Positions 17,501 to 25,056 of a DNA stretch of 64,000 nucleotides are shown piece by piece; position 1 is the first letter of the stretch; each line of letters opens with the position of its first letter. Source of the stretch: Baekduia alba (GTDB lineage Bacteria > Actinomycetota > Thermoleophilia > Solirubrobacterales > Solirubrobacteraceae); the NCBI RefSeq assembly GCF_028416635.1, contig NZ_CP114013.1, positions 434,001 through 498,000 on the forward strand. Direction: 5' to 3'. The notes under the pieces were generated by a model. It saw only the letters and a list, made by a program, of their open reading frames with translations. It did not search any database and was not told where the DNA came from. The position numbers were made by a program, and so were the translations under genes.

Positions 17501-20270
17501 GATCGACGGCGCGGGCACGCTCGCCCTCTCGACGACCCTGTCGTGGACGGGCGGTCAGATGACCGGGGCGGGGGAGACCGCGCTCGGGTCCGCCGGGATC
17601 GGGACGATCGCGGCCGGCGGCGGTTCGGCGTGGGTCGCCCTGGAGCAGCGCACGCTGCGCAACGCCGGTGACCTGACGTTCACAAGCGGCACGCTCCGCG
17701 CGCTCAACGGCGCGACGGTGCGCAACGAGGGCGCGCTGAACTTCAACTCGGAGAACGACTGGTTCGGCCAGCAGCTCTATGACGCCGGTGGAGTGGCGCG
17801 CCCACGGCTGGTGAACGCCGCGTCCGGGACGGTCCGCAAGACCGCGGGCGGTGGGACGACGTCGTTCGGCGTCGCCACCGAGAGCGACGGCACGATCGAC
17901 GCGCAGACCGGCCAGTTCCGCTTCAACCAGTCCAACGCGCCGGTCTCGTTCGACGACGGGAGCACGCTGGCGGGGACGATCACGATCGCCAACGCGCCGG
18001 TCACCGTCGGCGACGTCCACGGCGAGCAGGCCGACGTCCGCCTCGACGACGGCACGCTGTCGGCGCGGTCCGGCGCGCACGCGGTCCTCGGCACGCTGCG
18101 CCAGAACGGCGGCGCGATCACCGGCGCGGGCGACGTCGCCGTGAGCGGTCTCGCACAGCTCGACGGTGGTCAGCAGACCGGGACCGGCACCACGACGATC
18201 GGCCCGGACGCGACCGGCACGATCGCGCCCGGAACCGGTTCCGCGTGGATCGCGATCGATCAGCGGACGCTGTCGATCGAGGGGGCGATCGAGCACGTCA
18301 ACGGCACGATCCGCATGCTCAACGGCGGCGGCGTCGACGTCGCGGGGACGCTGACCGAGAACTCGCAGGCCGACTGGTTCGGCCCGTCGGTCTACGACAG
18401 CGGCGGCGCGCTGTCGCACGTGCTCGTCAAGCCCGGCGGGCTCCTGCAGAAGTCGGCGGGGACCGGCACGTCGGGCATCGGCGTGCCGACCCAGAACGAA
18501 GGGAAGGTCAAGGTCACCGGCGGCGGCACGATCGAGCTGGGCTCGCGCGAGGACGTCCCGGACCAGCCGTGCACCTCCGGCGGCTGGGAGATCGGGCCCG
18601 ACGGGTCCCACGTGCTGATGAGCTCGGGCCCGCGCTGCCTGGCGGCCGACACCGAGCTGCACGGCGAGTTCCAGTTGAAGAACTCGGCACGGCTGACGGT
18701 TGCGAACATCGACGGCGCGGACGCCGACTTCGACCTCCAGGGCGGAACGCTGAACGTCACCGACACGTCGACCCCGACGACGCTGCGCAGCCTGCACGTC
18801 AACGGAGGGACGCTCACCGGCGACGGCGAGGTCGACGTCCAGGGATTGTTCGCATGGACGGCCGGGACGATGTCGGGGCTCGGCTCCACGGTCGTCGAAA
18901 ACGGGGCCTCAGGGCAGGTCGACACCGGCCCGGACAGCGGTTCGGTCCTGCTCGACCAGCGCACGCTGACGCTGAACGGCACGACGACCTTCCCGCAGGG
19001 CACGGTCCGCACGGGCAACGGCGCGACGATCCGCAACGGCGGCACACTCACCGTCAACTCCCAGAACGATTGGTTCGGCGGCGTCTTCCACGACAACGGC
19101 GGAAGTGCGCCGTCCAAGTTCCTCAACTTGGCCGGCGGGACGCTGCGCAAGCTCACGGGTACCGGGACAACTGGCATCGACATCGCGTTCGACAACCAGG
19201 GCGCGGTTGACGCAGAGACTGGTGGCCTGCGCTTCTCGCGCGGCGGCGTGCCGGTGTCTCTGCCACCCGTCATCGACGACCCGATCCTCTGCCCGCAGCC
19301 GCGCAACCCGCAGTACGGCAGCTGGACGACCAGCACGGGCGGCGGCGCCGAGATCGACCTCTCCGGTCCCGACTGCTTCGTCCTCGGCGGCGGAACGGTC
19401 ATGACCGGCACGATCCACAACACCGGCGCGACGATCCTCGCCGGATCCATCCAGGGCCTGGGGGCGACCTTCTACCACGAGGGCGGCAAGCTGTCGTTCG
19501 AGGATCGGAACATCCCGTCCGTGCTCGGGACGCTGCACCTCTCGGCCAACATGGAAGGCCCCGGCGAGGTTGACATCTGCGACCAGTTCACGTGGCAGGG
19601 CGGCGTGATGAGCGGTACCGGCGCGACCGTGATCTGCCCTGGCGCGAGCGGAGACTTCACTCCGCCTTTCGGTGACCTCCAGCTCCAGCGAGCGTTGATC
19701 AACTCCGGGTCGCTGACCTGGGGCGCTGGCGGGTTCGCGATGCGGGAGGGAGCACTCTTCTACAACGAAGGCACCTTCCACGCCAACGGTGAGACGGGAA
19801 CGCTGTACGGCGACGCAAGCGGTCTCATCGACAACGTCGGAACGATCGTCAAGGATTCAGGCAACGGCACGACGACGATCGACCAGCACATCGACAACCC
19901 GGGAACGGTCCAACGAGCCACCGGGACGTTGATCAACGAAGGCCAGACCTGTCAGGCGAACAACTCGGGGACCGGCGAGGGCGATCAGTCCGGTGGAGGC
20001 AGCGACCCGCAACCGGAGCCATCCGCGTTCCCGCCGGACCCGGCGGATGGAGCGCAACGTCCTGGCCCAGAATGGGAGTGGCACGGAAAGGAGCCCGAGG
20101 GCGGCGACAAGGGTGCCTGGGTCAATCCCGACACTGACGAGGTCTGGCACCCGGACCTCGGGCATGCCGAGCCGATTGGCGGCCATTGGGACTTCGGGTA
20201 CAAAGGCGGTGACTACTGGCGCTGGACGCCTGATGGCGGGTTCTCGCCGAAGCAATCAGCCTGCGCATAA
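14553..20270 (+). CDS. giant exported beta-helix repeat protein with toxin-like C-terminal tip
   Basis: About 1,905 residues. The N-terminus has a Sec signal peptide (ALMALLALAVALALLAASARA). A first domain follows with CTVTWDGGGSDSQWTTAQNW and LPTADDVVCLP, a fold seen in many beta-helix surface proteins. Then come seven recognisable modules of about 205-230 residues. Each carries SGGTLTGxG, LxWTGGxMTGxGTT, LDQRTLxNxG and NSQNDWFGxxLYDxGG, and all are rich in Gly/Thr/Ser. There is no LPXTG or transmembrane anchor. A Pro-rich linker (about 20000-20060) leads to a ~68-residue Trp/His-rich tip with PEWEWHGK, WVNPDTDEVWHPDLGH and IGGHWDFGYKGGDYWRW. The tip resembles, from memory, the polymorphic toxin type 37 (Ntox37) domain. 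ATG 14577 is an alternative start; neither has a good ribosome site. Confidence 0.85.
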   Translation: MRRHDVHTMVRAAACALMALLALAVALALLAASARADAPPVCTVTWDGGGSDSQWTTAQNWSGEALPTADDVVCLPTGAIVTIGGDASAGSIQGDGASLTIANGTLTVADVEHASAVATLAISGGVVSGAGDLHATTTFSWTGGALSGTGTTTVDDGATGTINPGGGSSTLSLSGRTLTNRGSVTFAEGGLSATSGAIIRNAGTLTLDTEADTFGAAVRDGGGSPKPQLTNAAGATLRKTAGAGTTRLTIAVDNEGAIDAQSGRLDFAGGGGPSTTGTWEASGIGTAIVFSGGDHMLGAGTQLGGAILLTSGSVTAPDAQIDGDLTITGGTLSLTGSRTSTTNAYTQSGGTLTGDGELDVAGAVAITGGVMSGAGSTILQPTSTGAIDTGDTFNALALDQRTFSVRGALTLASGLIRAFNGATVRTSGTLTLNSQNDFWGVQLYDGGGSPRPQLINTGTIVKSAGTGVSTIGLATDSSGTIQARSGSIRFLQSDVATTFEDGAVLKGSILLSGANVTAGDVDATAAQLALSNGSLAVDAGKTLTAGTLSQSGGTLTGAGDARVAETLAWTGGQMTGSGTTTVTAGADATITPGESSSSVALDQRALDNHGTLTLVNGTLRGVNGAALRNHATLKLNSQTDWFGAQLHDGGGSPHPQLINTGTVVKDAGTGTTGIGWEVDNRGTIDADAGRLAFPSSAAAVTLQDGSAIAGALTFNGASITAVGAVHGHEASVRLENGAIAAAAGAVLALGSLTQPGGTLTGAGQVQVDDALTWTGGQMTGTGSTILQPDGNGTIDAGPSSNSVALDARTLSNRGGLTFASGTLRALNAATLRNSGTLTLNSENDWFGSQVYDSGGDDSSLINTATGTLRKTGGSGSTRVNIPFDNEGAVDAQSGRLDFGGGGGPSTAGTWSATGAGTSVQFSGGAFTLGADAQGAGALRVTDGSVTAPDLQLEGGLTVTGGTLALTDDGTTSHARALTQSGGTIDGAGTLALSTTLSWTGGQMTGAGETALGSAGIGTIAAGGGSAWVALEQRTLRNAGDLTFTSGTLRALNGATVRNEGALNFNSENDWFGQQLYDAGGVARPRLVNAASGTVRKTAGGGTTSFGVATESDGTIDAQTGQFRFNQSNAPVSFDDGSTLAGTITIANAPVTVGDVHGEQADVRLDDGTLSARSGAHAVLGTLRQNGGAITGAGDVAVSGLAQLDGGQQTGTGTTTIGPDATGTIAPGTGSAWIAIDQRTLSIEGAIEHVNGTIRMLNGGGVDVAGTLTENSQADWFGPSVYDSGGALSHVLVKPGGLLQKSAGTGTSGIGVPTQNEGKVKVTGGGTIELGSREDVPDQPCTSGGWEIGPDGSHVLMSSGPRCLAADTELHGEFQLKNSARLTVANIDGADADFDLQGGTLNVTDTSTPTTLRSLHVNGGTLTGDGEVDVQGLFAWTAGTMSGLGSTVVENGASGQVDTGPDSGSVLLDQRTLTLNGTTTFPQGTVRTGNGATIRNGGTLTVNSQNDWFGGVFHDNGGSAPSKFLNLAGGTLRKLTGTGTTGIDIAFDNQGAVDAETGGLRFSRGGVPVSLPPVIDDPILCPQPRNPQYGSWTTSTGGGAEIDLSGPDCFVLGGGTVMTGTIHNTGATILAGSIQGLGATFYHEGGKLSFEDRNIPSVLGTLHLSANMEGPGEVDICDQFTWQGGVMSGTGATVICPGASGDFTPPFGDLQLQRALINSGSLTWGAGGFAMREGALFYNEGTFHANGETGTLYGDASGLIDNVGTIVKDSGNGTTTIDQHIDNPGTVQRATGTLINEGQTCQANNSGTGEGDQSGGGSDPQPEPSAFPPDPADGAQRPGPEWEWHGKEPEGGDKGAWVNPDTDEVWHPDLGHAEPIGGHWDFGYKGGDYWRWTPDGGFSPKQSACA
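15171..19230 (+). repeat. seven ~610-700 bp modules inside the giant gene
   Basis: The marker motif N(S/T)xxDWFG...YDxGG recurs at about 15175, 15848, 16458, 17069, 17744, 18358 and 19055. Spacings are 673, 610, 611, 675, 614 and 697 bases. Modules 1 and 4 share the longer variant with SGRLDF, GGGGPSTxGTW and VTAPDxQ. Modules 2, 3 and 5 share a shorter one. The order A-B-B-A-B-C-D suggests a 1.9-kb super-duplication. A worn eighth copy may lie near 19780-19930. Confidence 0.75.
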
Positions 20271-20275
20271 CGAAC

Positions 20276-20869
20276 ATGAACCGACGGAACGAGGACACGA
20301 ACGACATGCAGTTGCGCGAAGTGTCGCAGGCGGTGTTCGACCAAGTCCGGGAGGCGCTCTGGAAAGCCAATGCCTTCGAAGCTCCGCTACGCGCCGTCCT
20401 GACGGCCGACCAGTGGGACTTGCGAGCGTTGGCCGGTGCCGAGGTTCCCGCTGAGCGCCTGGACGACATCCGGATGGGGTGGCTCGAGCCGGGCGGTCCC
20501 GGGCCGCGCGATATCGCGGAGGTGATCGTTGGTGAGATGCGTCGGGCGGGAGGCGCCGGGCTCATCTCCATCGACGTGCTCAGCAAGCCGGACGATGCAC
20601 GCCTGGAGGAGGGCGGAGTCCCATTCGCTCGCGTCGCCGGGGACACGGTCGCCTACCTCTCGGGCGAGACTGAGATCGGGCCGGTCGAAGCCGCTTGGCG
20701 CATGACCGCCTCCCCCGTCGGACACGTAGCCCTCGTGACCACCTATCGGCTGCCCGAACGCGAGGATCCGGACTACGACGTCATCGCTGCGGTGGCGGCG
20801 ACGACGACGGTGATCCTCGACGCGTACGACGGCGACGGCGCAGTGGTGCTTACGCGACGGCTCGCATGA
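20276..20869 (+). CDS. putative immunity protein of the giant toxin-like protein
   Basis: A 197-residue soluble protein not recognised by sequence. It has no signal peptide or membrane helix. It is rich in acidic residues and shows predicted mixed alpha/beta segments (FDQVREALWKANAFEAPLRA, GAGLISIDVLSKPDDARLEE, TTVILDAYDGDGAVVLTRRL). It begins five bases after the stop of the giant gene, the usual place of an immunity gene behind a polymorphic toxin, which is the only evidence for function. An internal ATG at 20306 follows GAGGA and may be the true start. Alternatives are a chaperone or an unrelated hypothetical. Confidence 0.6.
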   Translation: MNRRNEDTNDMQLREVSQAVFDQVREALWKANAFEAPLRAVLTADQWDLRALAGAEVPAERLDDIRMGWLEPGGPGPRDIAEVIVGEMRRAGGAGLISIDVLSKPDDARLEEGGVPFARVAGDTVAYLSGETEIGPVEAAWRMTASPVGHVALVTTYRLPEREDPDYDVIAAVAATTTVILDAYDGDGAVVLTRRLA

Positions 20870-20901
20870 GTTCGTGCGGCCGCTGGTGGTCGCGAGGATG
20901 A

Positions 20902-21027
20902 TTGGAGCGCTGGACCGCCGGCCACCCGATCTGTTGCTCCCGTGCCGGATCGCCGGTGTCGGGCCGCAGCGGGACGCTGTCGCAGTGGCTACGCGACGAC
21001 CCGGATCTCGATCCCACCGGGGTGTAA
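20902..21027 (+). pseudogene. 41-codon open remnant before the right repeat
   Basis: A stretch open to the TAA at 21025 with protein-like composition (LERWTAGHPICCSRAGSPVS, then GTLSQWLRDDPDLDPTGV). It is preceded by an in-frame TGA and has no start or ribosome site. It could be the tail of a lost gene, such as a displaced toxin tip or an integrase end. I cannot assign it. The rest of 20870-21041 holds nothing else. Confidence 0.3.
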
Positions 21028-21041
21028 AGCCCGGGTTTGAC

Positions 21042-21063
21042 CCCGTCGCTCCCGCTTTTCCAC
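21042..21063 (+). repeat. direct repeat of tRNA-Asp 3' end (attR-like)
   Basis: Identical to 14044-14065 over 22 bases. Weaker similarity continues leftward into a worn T-arm (GGGTTTGA against GGGTTCGAG with one base missing). The rest of the tRNA is absent, so this is not a second tRNA gene. Confidence 0.8.
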
Positions 21064-21256
21064 ATCGCCGTCCCTTCTGAGGCCGCGTCGGGCGCAAGCC
21101 CGCGCAGGCCGATCCGTCCGCTGACGCCAGGCGCCCGCCCGCGCGAGTGCCCACGGCGATTGTCGCCCGCAGCGTCGCGGCCGCCCGACAGTCATGTTGG
21201 TCGCAACCCGCGCCGGTCCTGGCCGGTCCGCAGCGCGGCCGGCCAGGACCTCGAGC

Positions 21257-21470
21257 TCATCGGAGGTCGAACCGGTCCAGGTTCATCACCTTGGCCTAGG
21301 GGGCGACGAAGTCGCGGAGGACTTCTCCTGCGCGTCGTCGGTTGCGTAGACCTCCGCGGCGCGCGCAGCCCGGAGGCCGAGTCGAACACGAGGTCGACGT
21401 GGCTGCCGATCCAGCGGCCCTCGCCGGCGGCGTCGGAGCCGTCGAACGTCGTGCCGTCCGTGGACAGCGC
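21257..21470 (-). pseudogene. katG: catalase-peroxidase (katG) C-terminal remnant
   Basis: On the minus strand the sequence reads STDGTTFDG, GRWIGSHVDLVFDSASGLRA. It then reads, after a one-base loss, EVYATDDAQEK, after another one-base loss LRDFVAP-stop, then AKVMNLDRFDLR and a final TGA at 21257. This is the C-terminal end of KatG (compare W-G-VDLVF-S-LRA-AEVY-FV-DFVAAW-KVMNLDRFDL), with two frameshifts and a Trp-to-stop change. The rest of the gene is missing. It lies just outside the right island repeat. The gap on either side (21064-21256 and 21471-21511) shows nothing else. Confidence 0.72.
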
Positions 21471-21511
21471 CTTCCGTCGGATCCGTGTCGTCCTGTGCCG
21501 GAGCCCGCTCG

Positions 21512-22558
21512 TCAGTCGCCGGCTGTCGTCAGCGCGTCCGCGCCGACCGCGAGGTCGGTGAGGTAGTCGTCGACGCGGTCAGCGTCCTCGCGGCCGTACC
21601 CGCAGAAGTGCGCGACCCCGAAGTCACTCAGGTGCGCGCTCGCGAGCTCGCTGCGTCGGCGCAGCGCGTCGGCGCCGTCGCGGCACTCGAGCCCGAGGAA
21701 GACCTTCGGACCGCGTGTCAAGTCGCGCAGTGGTGTGAAGTAGGCCTCCTGCGCGTCGTCCATCACCGGGAGATGCAGGAAGTCGACGCGGCGGGGCGTG
21801 CTCGCGATCAGCCGGTTGGCGACGTCGACGACGAGGCTCAAGTCCTCCTGCGGGCAGGTCGGCCAACTGGGGAACGCGCCGAGGCAGACGTGGTAGCCGA
21901 GCGCCACTCCCGCGGGCAGGCCTTCCGAGAGCGGCGCGATGTAGCCGGCGTCGGTGTGCTGGCGGATCCGCTCCTGCTGAGGGCGCCCGTCGGCGTCGCT
22001 GCCCCAGACGCCGCAGATGTCCGCGAACTCGGTGCAGTAGTCGAGCTGGATGACGAGGTCCTCGACGGGGATGTGCTCGAGGATCGCGTCGTAGCCGCGG
22101 CGCATCGCGCGCGTCCAGGCGTCGAACAGCATCGGCCAGCGCTCGACGTCGACGAAGTGGGAGACGACCGCCGCGTGCGGGGTCGGCAGCGAGACCTGGA
22201 AGCGCGCGCCCGCTGGGATCTCGCCGGCGTCGCGCAACCGCGTGAACGTGCTGTAGGACTCGATCGCGCACGCGGCGTAGGGGTAGAGCTCGTCGAACGA
22301 CACCTCCGTGACGCCCGCGCGCACGCCGTAGGTGCCGAACGGCAGGTGCGTGTCGGGCAGCGGCTCGAGATCTGAGTGCTTCGAGTACACAAGCTCCCCG
22401 AGCGCTCCAATCCACATCTGGCGCGGGCCGAGCTCACCGTCCGGGAACGCGAAGGCGCGCTCGCCGACGATCCGCGCGCAGAGGCGGAACACGTGCTCGA
22501 CACTGTGGCCGGGGACACTGCCGACCAACAGCACGTCGCCGGTGGATGCTGCGCTCAC
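21512..22558 (-). CDS. UROD/MetE-like TIM-barrel protein
   Basis: A 348-residue protein beginning with a GTG preceded by GAGGAGG. It has the layout of cobalamin-independent methionine synthase/uroporphyrinogen decarboxylase-like barrels: an early VGSVPGHSVEHVF strand-loop, FAFPDGELGPR, IQLDYCTEFADICG, ALGYHVCLGAF and VFLGLECRDGADALRRR, with a closing HFCGYGRED. Similar stand-alone proteins occur in soil bacteria and may demethylate or transfer C1 groups, but no activity is established to my knowledge. It is followed downstream only by the katG remnant, so it is probably monocistronic. Confidence 0.6.
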   Translation of the reverse strand: MSAASTGDVLLVGSVPGHSVEHVFRLCARIVGERAFAFPDGELGPRQMWIGALGELVYSKHSDLEPLPDTHLPFGTYGVRAGVTEVSFDELYPYAACAIESYSTFTRLRDAGEIPAGARFQVSLPTPHAAVVSHFVDVERWPMLFDAWTRAMRRGYDAILEHIPVEDLVIQLDYCTEFADICGVWGSDADGRPQQERIRQHTDAGYIAPLSEGLPAGVALGYHVCLGAFPSWPTCPQEDLSLVVDVANRLIASTPRRVDFLHLPVMDDAQEAYFTPLRDLTRGPKVFLGLECRDGADALRRRSELASAHLSDFGVAHFCGYGREDADRVDDYLTDLAVGADALTTAGD

Positions 22559-22886
22559 GTCGCCTCCTCGATTGACCGAGCGAGGCTACGGTCGCCGGAT
22601 GGGGGCCGGCAAATACAGATCGCGCTGCAACCCGATAGCCGCGGGGATATCGGCGGGAGGGCCGGCTGCAAACATGGCGCAGGGCACGCCATGAGCAGCA
22701 CTACTATTTAGTCAGGATCAAGCATAGAAAAGCAAGAGCATGGCGACTGCGGTCGTCTCTCCGGGCGAGGTGGGTGGGTCGCGCTCCCCACCGCACGATG
22801 GCGGTGGAGACCGCTCCGGTTGTTGCGCTGCGTCAGCTCTCAGAGCCGTTGCGGCTCGCGCTCCGAGGCTCGGCGCCGTCCGGCGC
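22559..22886. other. intergenic region between UROD-like gene and Crp/Fnr gene
   Basis: No gene is supported. The AT-rich patch at 22698-22741, with TAAATAGT on the minus strand, is the likely promoter of the UROD-like gene, giving a ~140-base leader. The 22780-22886 part is repetitive GC-rich sequence at the end of the convergent-side regulator gene. Confidence 0.4.
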
Positions 22887-23582
22887 TCAGTCCTCGCCGG
22901 AGGCGATGCGGTGCAGCTCGGCCGGGTTCGCGATCAGCACGCCGTCGTCGATGCGCATGAGGAGGCCCGCGGTCTGCAGGCGCTTCATCTCACGCGAGAC
23001 GACCTCGCGCACCGAGCCGATCGCATCGGCGATGTGCTGGTGGCGGACGTGGACGACGAGACCGGCCGGTTCACGCTGTGCGAGATCGAGGAGGTGCCGA
23101 GCGATGCGCGATCGGATCGGCAGGAAGATGTCGGCGCTGAGCGTCTCGTTGCCGTTCGAGACCTGCTGGGCCAGGTAGCGTGCGGTCGCCCATGCGAGCG
23201 CGGCGTCTCTGGACGCCATGGCCTTGAAGCGCTCCGTAGGGAGGCGGACGAGAAGCGTGTCGGTGACCGCGCTGACCATGATCGGCATCGTCTCGGCGAG
23301 CAGCGGCGGGAGCCCGACGATCTCGCCCTCGGCCGCGTAGCGGGCCGTCGCCTGCCTGCCGTCGCGGCTGTGCACGAAGGCCCGCACGAGCCCGGCGACG
23401 ACGAGGACGACCGCCTGGTCGTTGGGGTTGCCGCCGCGCAGGACGACGCTCCCCGCCGGTGTCGACTCGACGCGCGTCCCTTCGAGCAGACGCGCCGACA
23501 CCTCGGGCATGTCGGCGAGAAACGATTGCGCCCAAGCCCGCCGCACCGCGTCTTCGACGCCAGCCATCGCCGGAGCTCTCAT
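22887..23582 (-). CDS. Crp/Fnr-family transcriptional regulator
   Basis: A 231-residue regulator with an N-terminal cyclic-nucleotide-type sensor barrel (VVLRGGNPNDQAVVLVVAGL, GEIVGLPPLLAE) and a C-terminal winged helix. The helix-turn-helix is HIADAIGSVREVVSREMKRL and the wing VLIANPAELHRI. No Fe-S cysteine cluster is seen, so FNR-type oxygen sensing is unlikely. It is divergent from the FAD monooxygenase gene and likely controls it. The recognition helix GSVREVV is identical to that of the second Crp/Fnr protein at 41537. ATG 23582 chosen; GTG 23636 and ATG 23567 are possible. Confidence 0.88.
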   Translation of the reverse strand: MRAPAMAGVEDAVRRAWAQSFLADMPEVSARLLEGTRVESTPAGSVVLRGGNPNDQAVVLVVAGLVRAFVHSRDGRQATARYAAEGEIVGLPPLLAETMPIMVSAVTDTLLVRLPTERFKAMASRDAALAWATARYLAQQVSNGNETLSADIFLPIRSRIARHLLDLAQREPAGLVVHVRHQHIADAIGSVREVVSREMKRLQTAGLLMRIDDGVLIANPAELHRIASGED

Positions 23583-23624
23583 CGTCCGGCGAGCGTAGCA
23601 AGCGCTGGACGGCGCTTCGACGGG

Positions 23625-23634
23625 GACAATTGTC
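23625..23634. promoter_or_regulatory. palindrome GACAATTGTC in the divergent Crp/FMO promoter
   Basis: A perfect 10-bp palindrome in the 89-bp space between the Crp/Fnr gene and the FAD monooxygenase gene. It shares the core CAATTG with GCAATTGC at 43524-43531, beside the second Crp/Fnr operon. It may be the operator of these regulators; not proven. Confidence 0.35.
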
Positions 23635-23671
23635 ACCGCGGTGCGGTGGGGGTTCGCATTTGATCTGGCGC

Positions 23672-24901
23672 ATGGTCAATGCATCAGACGTGCCTCCCAC
23701 GGCGGCCTCGCACGCGCCGACCGTCGCGATCGTCGGCGGCGGGATCGGCGGCCTGACGGCGGCGCTGGCGCTGCTGCGCGCTGGGATTCGCCCGCACGTG
23801 TACGAGCAGTCCCCGGCGTTCGGCGAGGTCGGCGCGGGCATCCAGCTCGCGCCCAACGCGGTGCGCCTGCTCGATCGCCTCGGGTTCGCCGAGGAGCTGC
23901 GTGATCGCGCGGTGCGGCCGGCGAGAGCGATCGAGTACCGGCGCTGGTCCGACGGACGGCTGCTGGGATTCCAGTCGAGCGACCTCGAGCACGAGGAGCG
24001 CTACGGCGCCTCCTACGTCGTGATCCACCGCGCGCACCTCCTCGAGCTCTTGCTCGCCGCGCTGCCGAAGGACCTGCTCCACGCCGGGCACCGCTGCGTC
24101 GGCGTCGAGCAGACGGAGGGGGGCGCGCGCGTGCTGTTCGAGGAGGGAACCGCCGTCGAGGCCGACCTGGTCGTCGCGGCGGACGGCCTGCGCTCGGTCG
24201 TGCGCGAGAGCGTCGCAAGCGGCCACGGCCCGGCGTTCGCCGGCTTCTGCGCCTACCGCGCGCTGCTGCCGATCGAGCGCGCGCCCCTCGGCGACGCGGC
24301 TCGCTCCGTCGGCATCTGGCTGGGTCCCGGCCGGCACTTCGTGCACTATCCGGTCGCCGGCGGCGGCCTGATGAACGTCGTCGGCCTCGTCGCGTTCGAC
24401 GATTGGCCGCACGGGTTCCAGCCGCAGCATGTCAGCGCGGCGGAGTTCGCTGAGCGCTTCGCCGGCTGGCACCCGGACGTGCGCGCGACGATCGACGTCT
24501 TGACAGACGTCACGCTGTGGGGCCTGTTCGCCGGGACGCCACTGCCGAGCTGGACGTCGGGTCGCGTCGTGCTGCTGGGCGACGTCGCTCACCCGATGCT
24601 GCCGTTCGCCGCCCAGGGCGCCTGCCAAGCGATCGAGGACGCGGTGGCGCTGGGCGCCTGCCTCGGGCGGGCGCCGGGCGACATCGACGGCGCCCTGGCG
24701 CGCTACGAGCACGTGCGGATCCCGCGCGCGAGCGCGGTGCAGGCGCATGCGCGCGAGAACGCGACCGCCTACAACCTGCCCGACGGGGCGGAGCAGCAGC
24801 GGCGCGACGCCGAGCTCGCGCGCGGTGACGGGGGCGCCTGGCTGTATGGATACGACGTGGAGGCCGCGGTGGCCGAGGCTGCCCTCGCGGCAGGAAGCTA
24901 G
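23672..24901 (+). CDS. FAD-dependent aromatic hydroxylase (salicylate hydroxylase-like)
   Basis: A 409-residue flavoprotein monooxygenase. The dinucleotide-binding GGGIGGLTAALALLRAG is at residues ~17-33, an AGIQLAPNAVRLLDRLG loop follows, the DG motif is VVAADGLRSVVRESV, and the second FAD motif is GDVAHPMLPFAAQGACQAIED. This is the class A para-hydroxybenzoate/salicylate/6-hydroxynicotinate hydroxylase family, which hydroxylates or oxidatively decarboxylates aromatic acids with NAD(P)H and O2. Position at the head of a ring-cleavage cluster suggests it prepares a catechol- or hydroxyquinol-type substrate. The ATG at 23672 is followed closely by the FAD motif; earlier in-frame starts run through the regulatory gap. 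Confidence 0.85.
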   Translation: MVNASDVPPTAASHAPTVAIVGGGIGGLTAALALLRAGIRPHVYEQSPAFGEVGAGIQLAPNAVRLLDRLGFAEELRDRAVRPARAIEYRRWSDGRLLGFQSSDLEHEERYGASYVVIHRAHLLELLLAALPKDLLHAGHRCVGVEQTEGGARVLFEEGTAVEADLVVAADGLRSVVRESVASGHGPAFAGFCAYRALLPIERAPLGDAARSVGIWLGPGRHFVHYPVAGGGLMNVVGLVAFDDWPHGFQPQHVSAAEFAERFAGWHPDVRATIDVLTDVTLWGLFAGTPLPSWTSGRVVLLGDVAHPMLPFAAQGACQAIEDAVALGACLGRAPGDIDGALARYEHVRIPRASAVQAHARENATAYNLPDGAEQQRRDAELARGDGGAWLYGYDVEAAVAEAALAAGS

Positions 24902-24932
24902 GTCGCCGGCGCTGCTGCTCCGGCGGACGGAA

Positions 24933-24940
24933 GTCACTGC
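24933..24940 (+). promoter_or_regulatory. GTCACTGC motif, copy 1
   Basis: AAGTCACTGCG lies upstream of the FAH-family gene. The identical 11-mer occurs upstream of the binding-protein gene at 29427, and the GTCACTGC core occurs again before the dioxygenase at 33268. A shared regulator site is possible. Confidence 0.35.
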
Positions 24941-25056
24941 GAACCCCCTCGACACCGGCTTACACTCACGCATCCAAATGTCACCACTTACTGTTCACTT
25001 CAACGGCTCGGTCCAACGGCCCGACGCCGGTGACGAACCCGCGGACCGCCGCGCCC

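Noticed and set aside
15570-18797. A 1,075-codon open frame antisense to the giant repeat gene
   Set aside because: Arg/Ala/Asp-rich low-complexity product, a mirror of the GC-biased repeats; the sense strand has a signal peptide and clear modules.
15171-19230. Repeats as a CRISPR array
   Set aside because: Units are 610-700 bases, in frame and coding; there are no short identical repeats with unique spacers.
14057-21041. Integrase or transposase inside the island
   Set aside because: No tyrosine-recombinase, serine-recombinase or DDE motifs found in any frame; mobility in cis is not supported.
21020-21063. A second tRNA gene at the right repeat
   Set aside because: Only the T-arm remnant and acceptor 3' strand are present; no anticodon arm or 5' acceptor strand.
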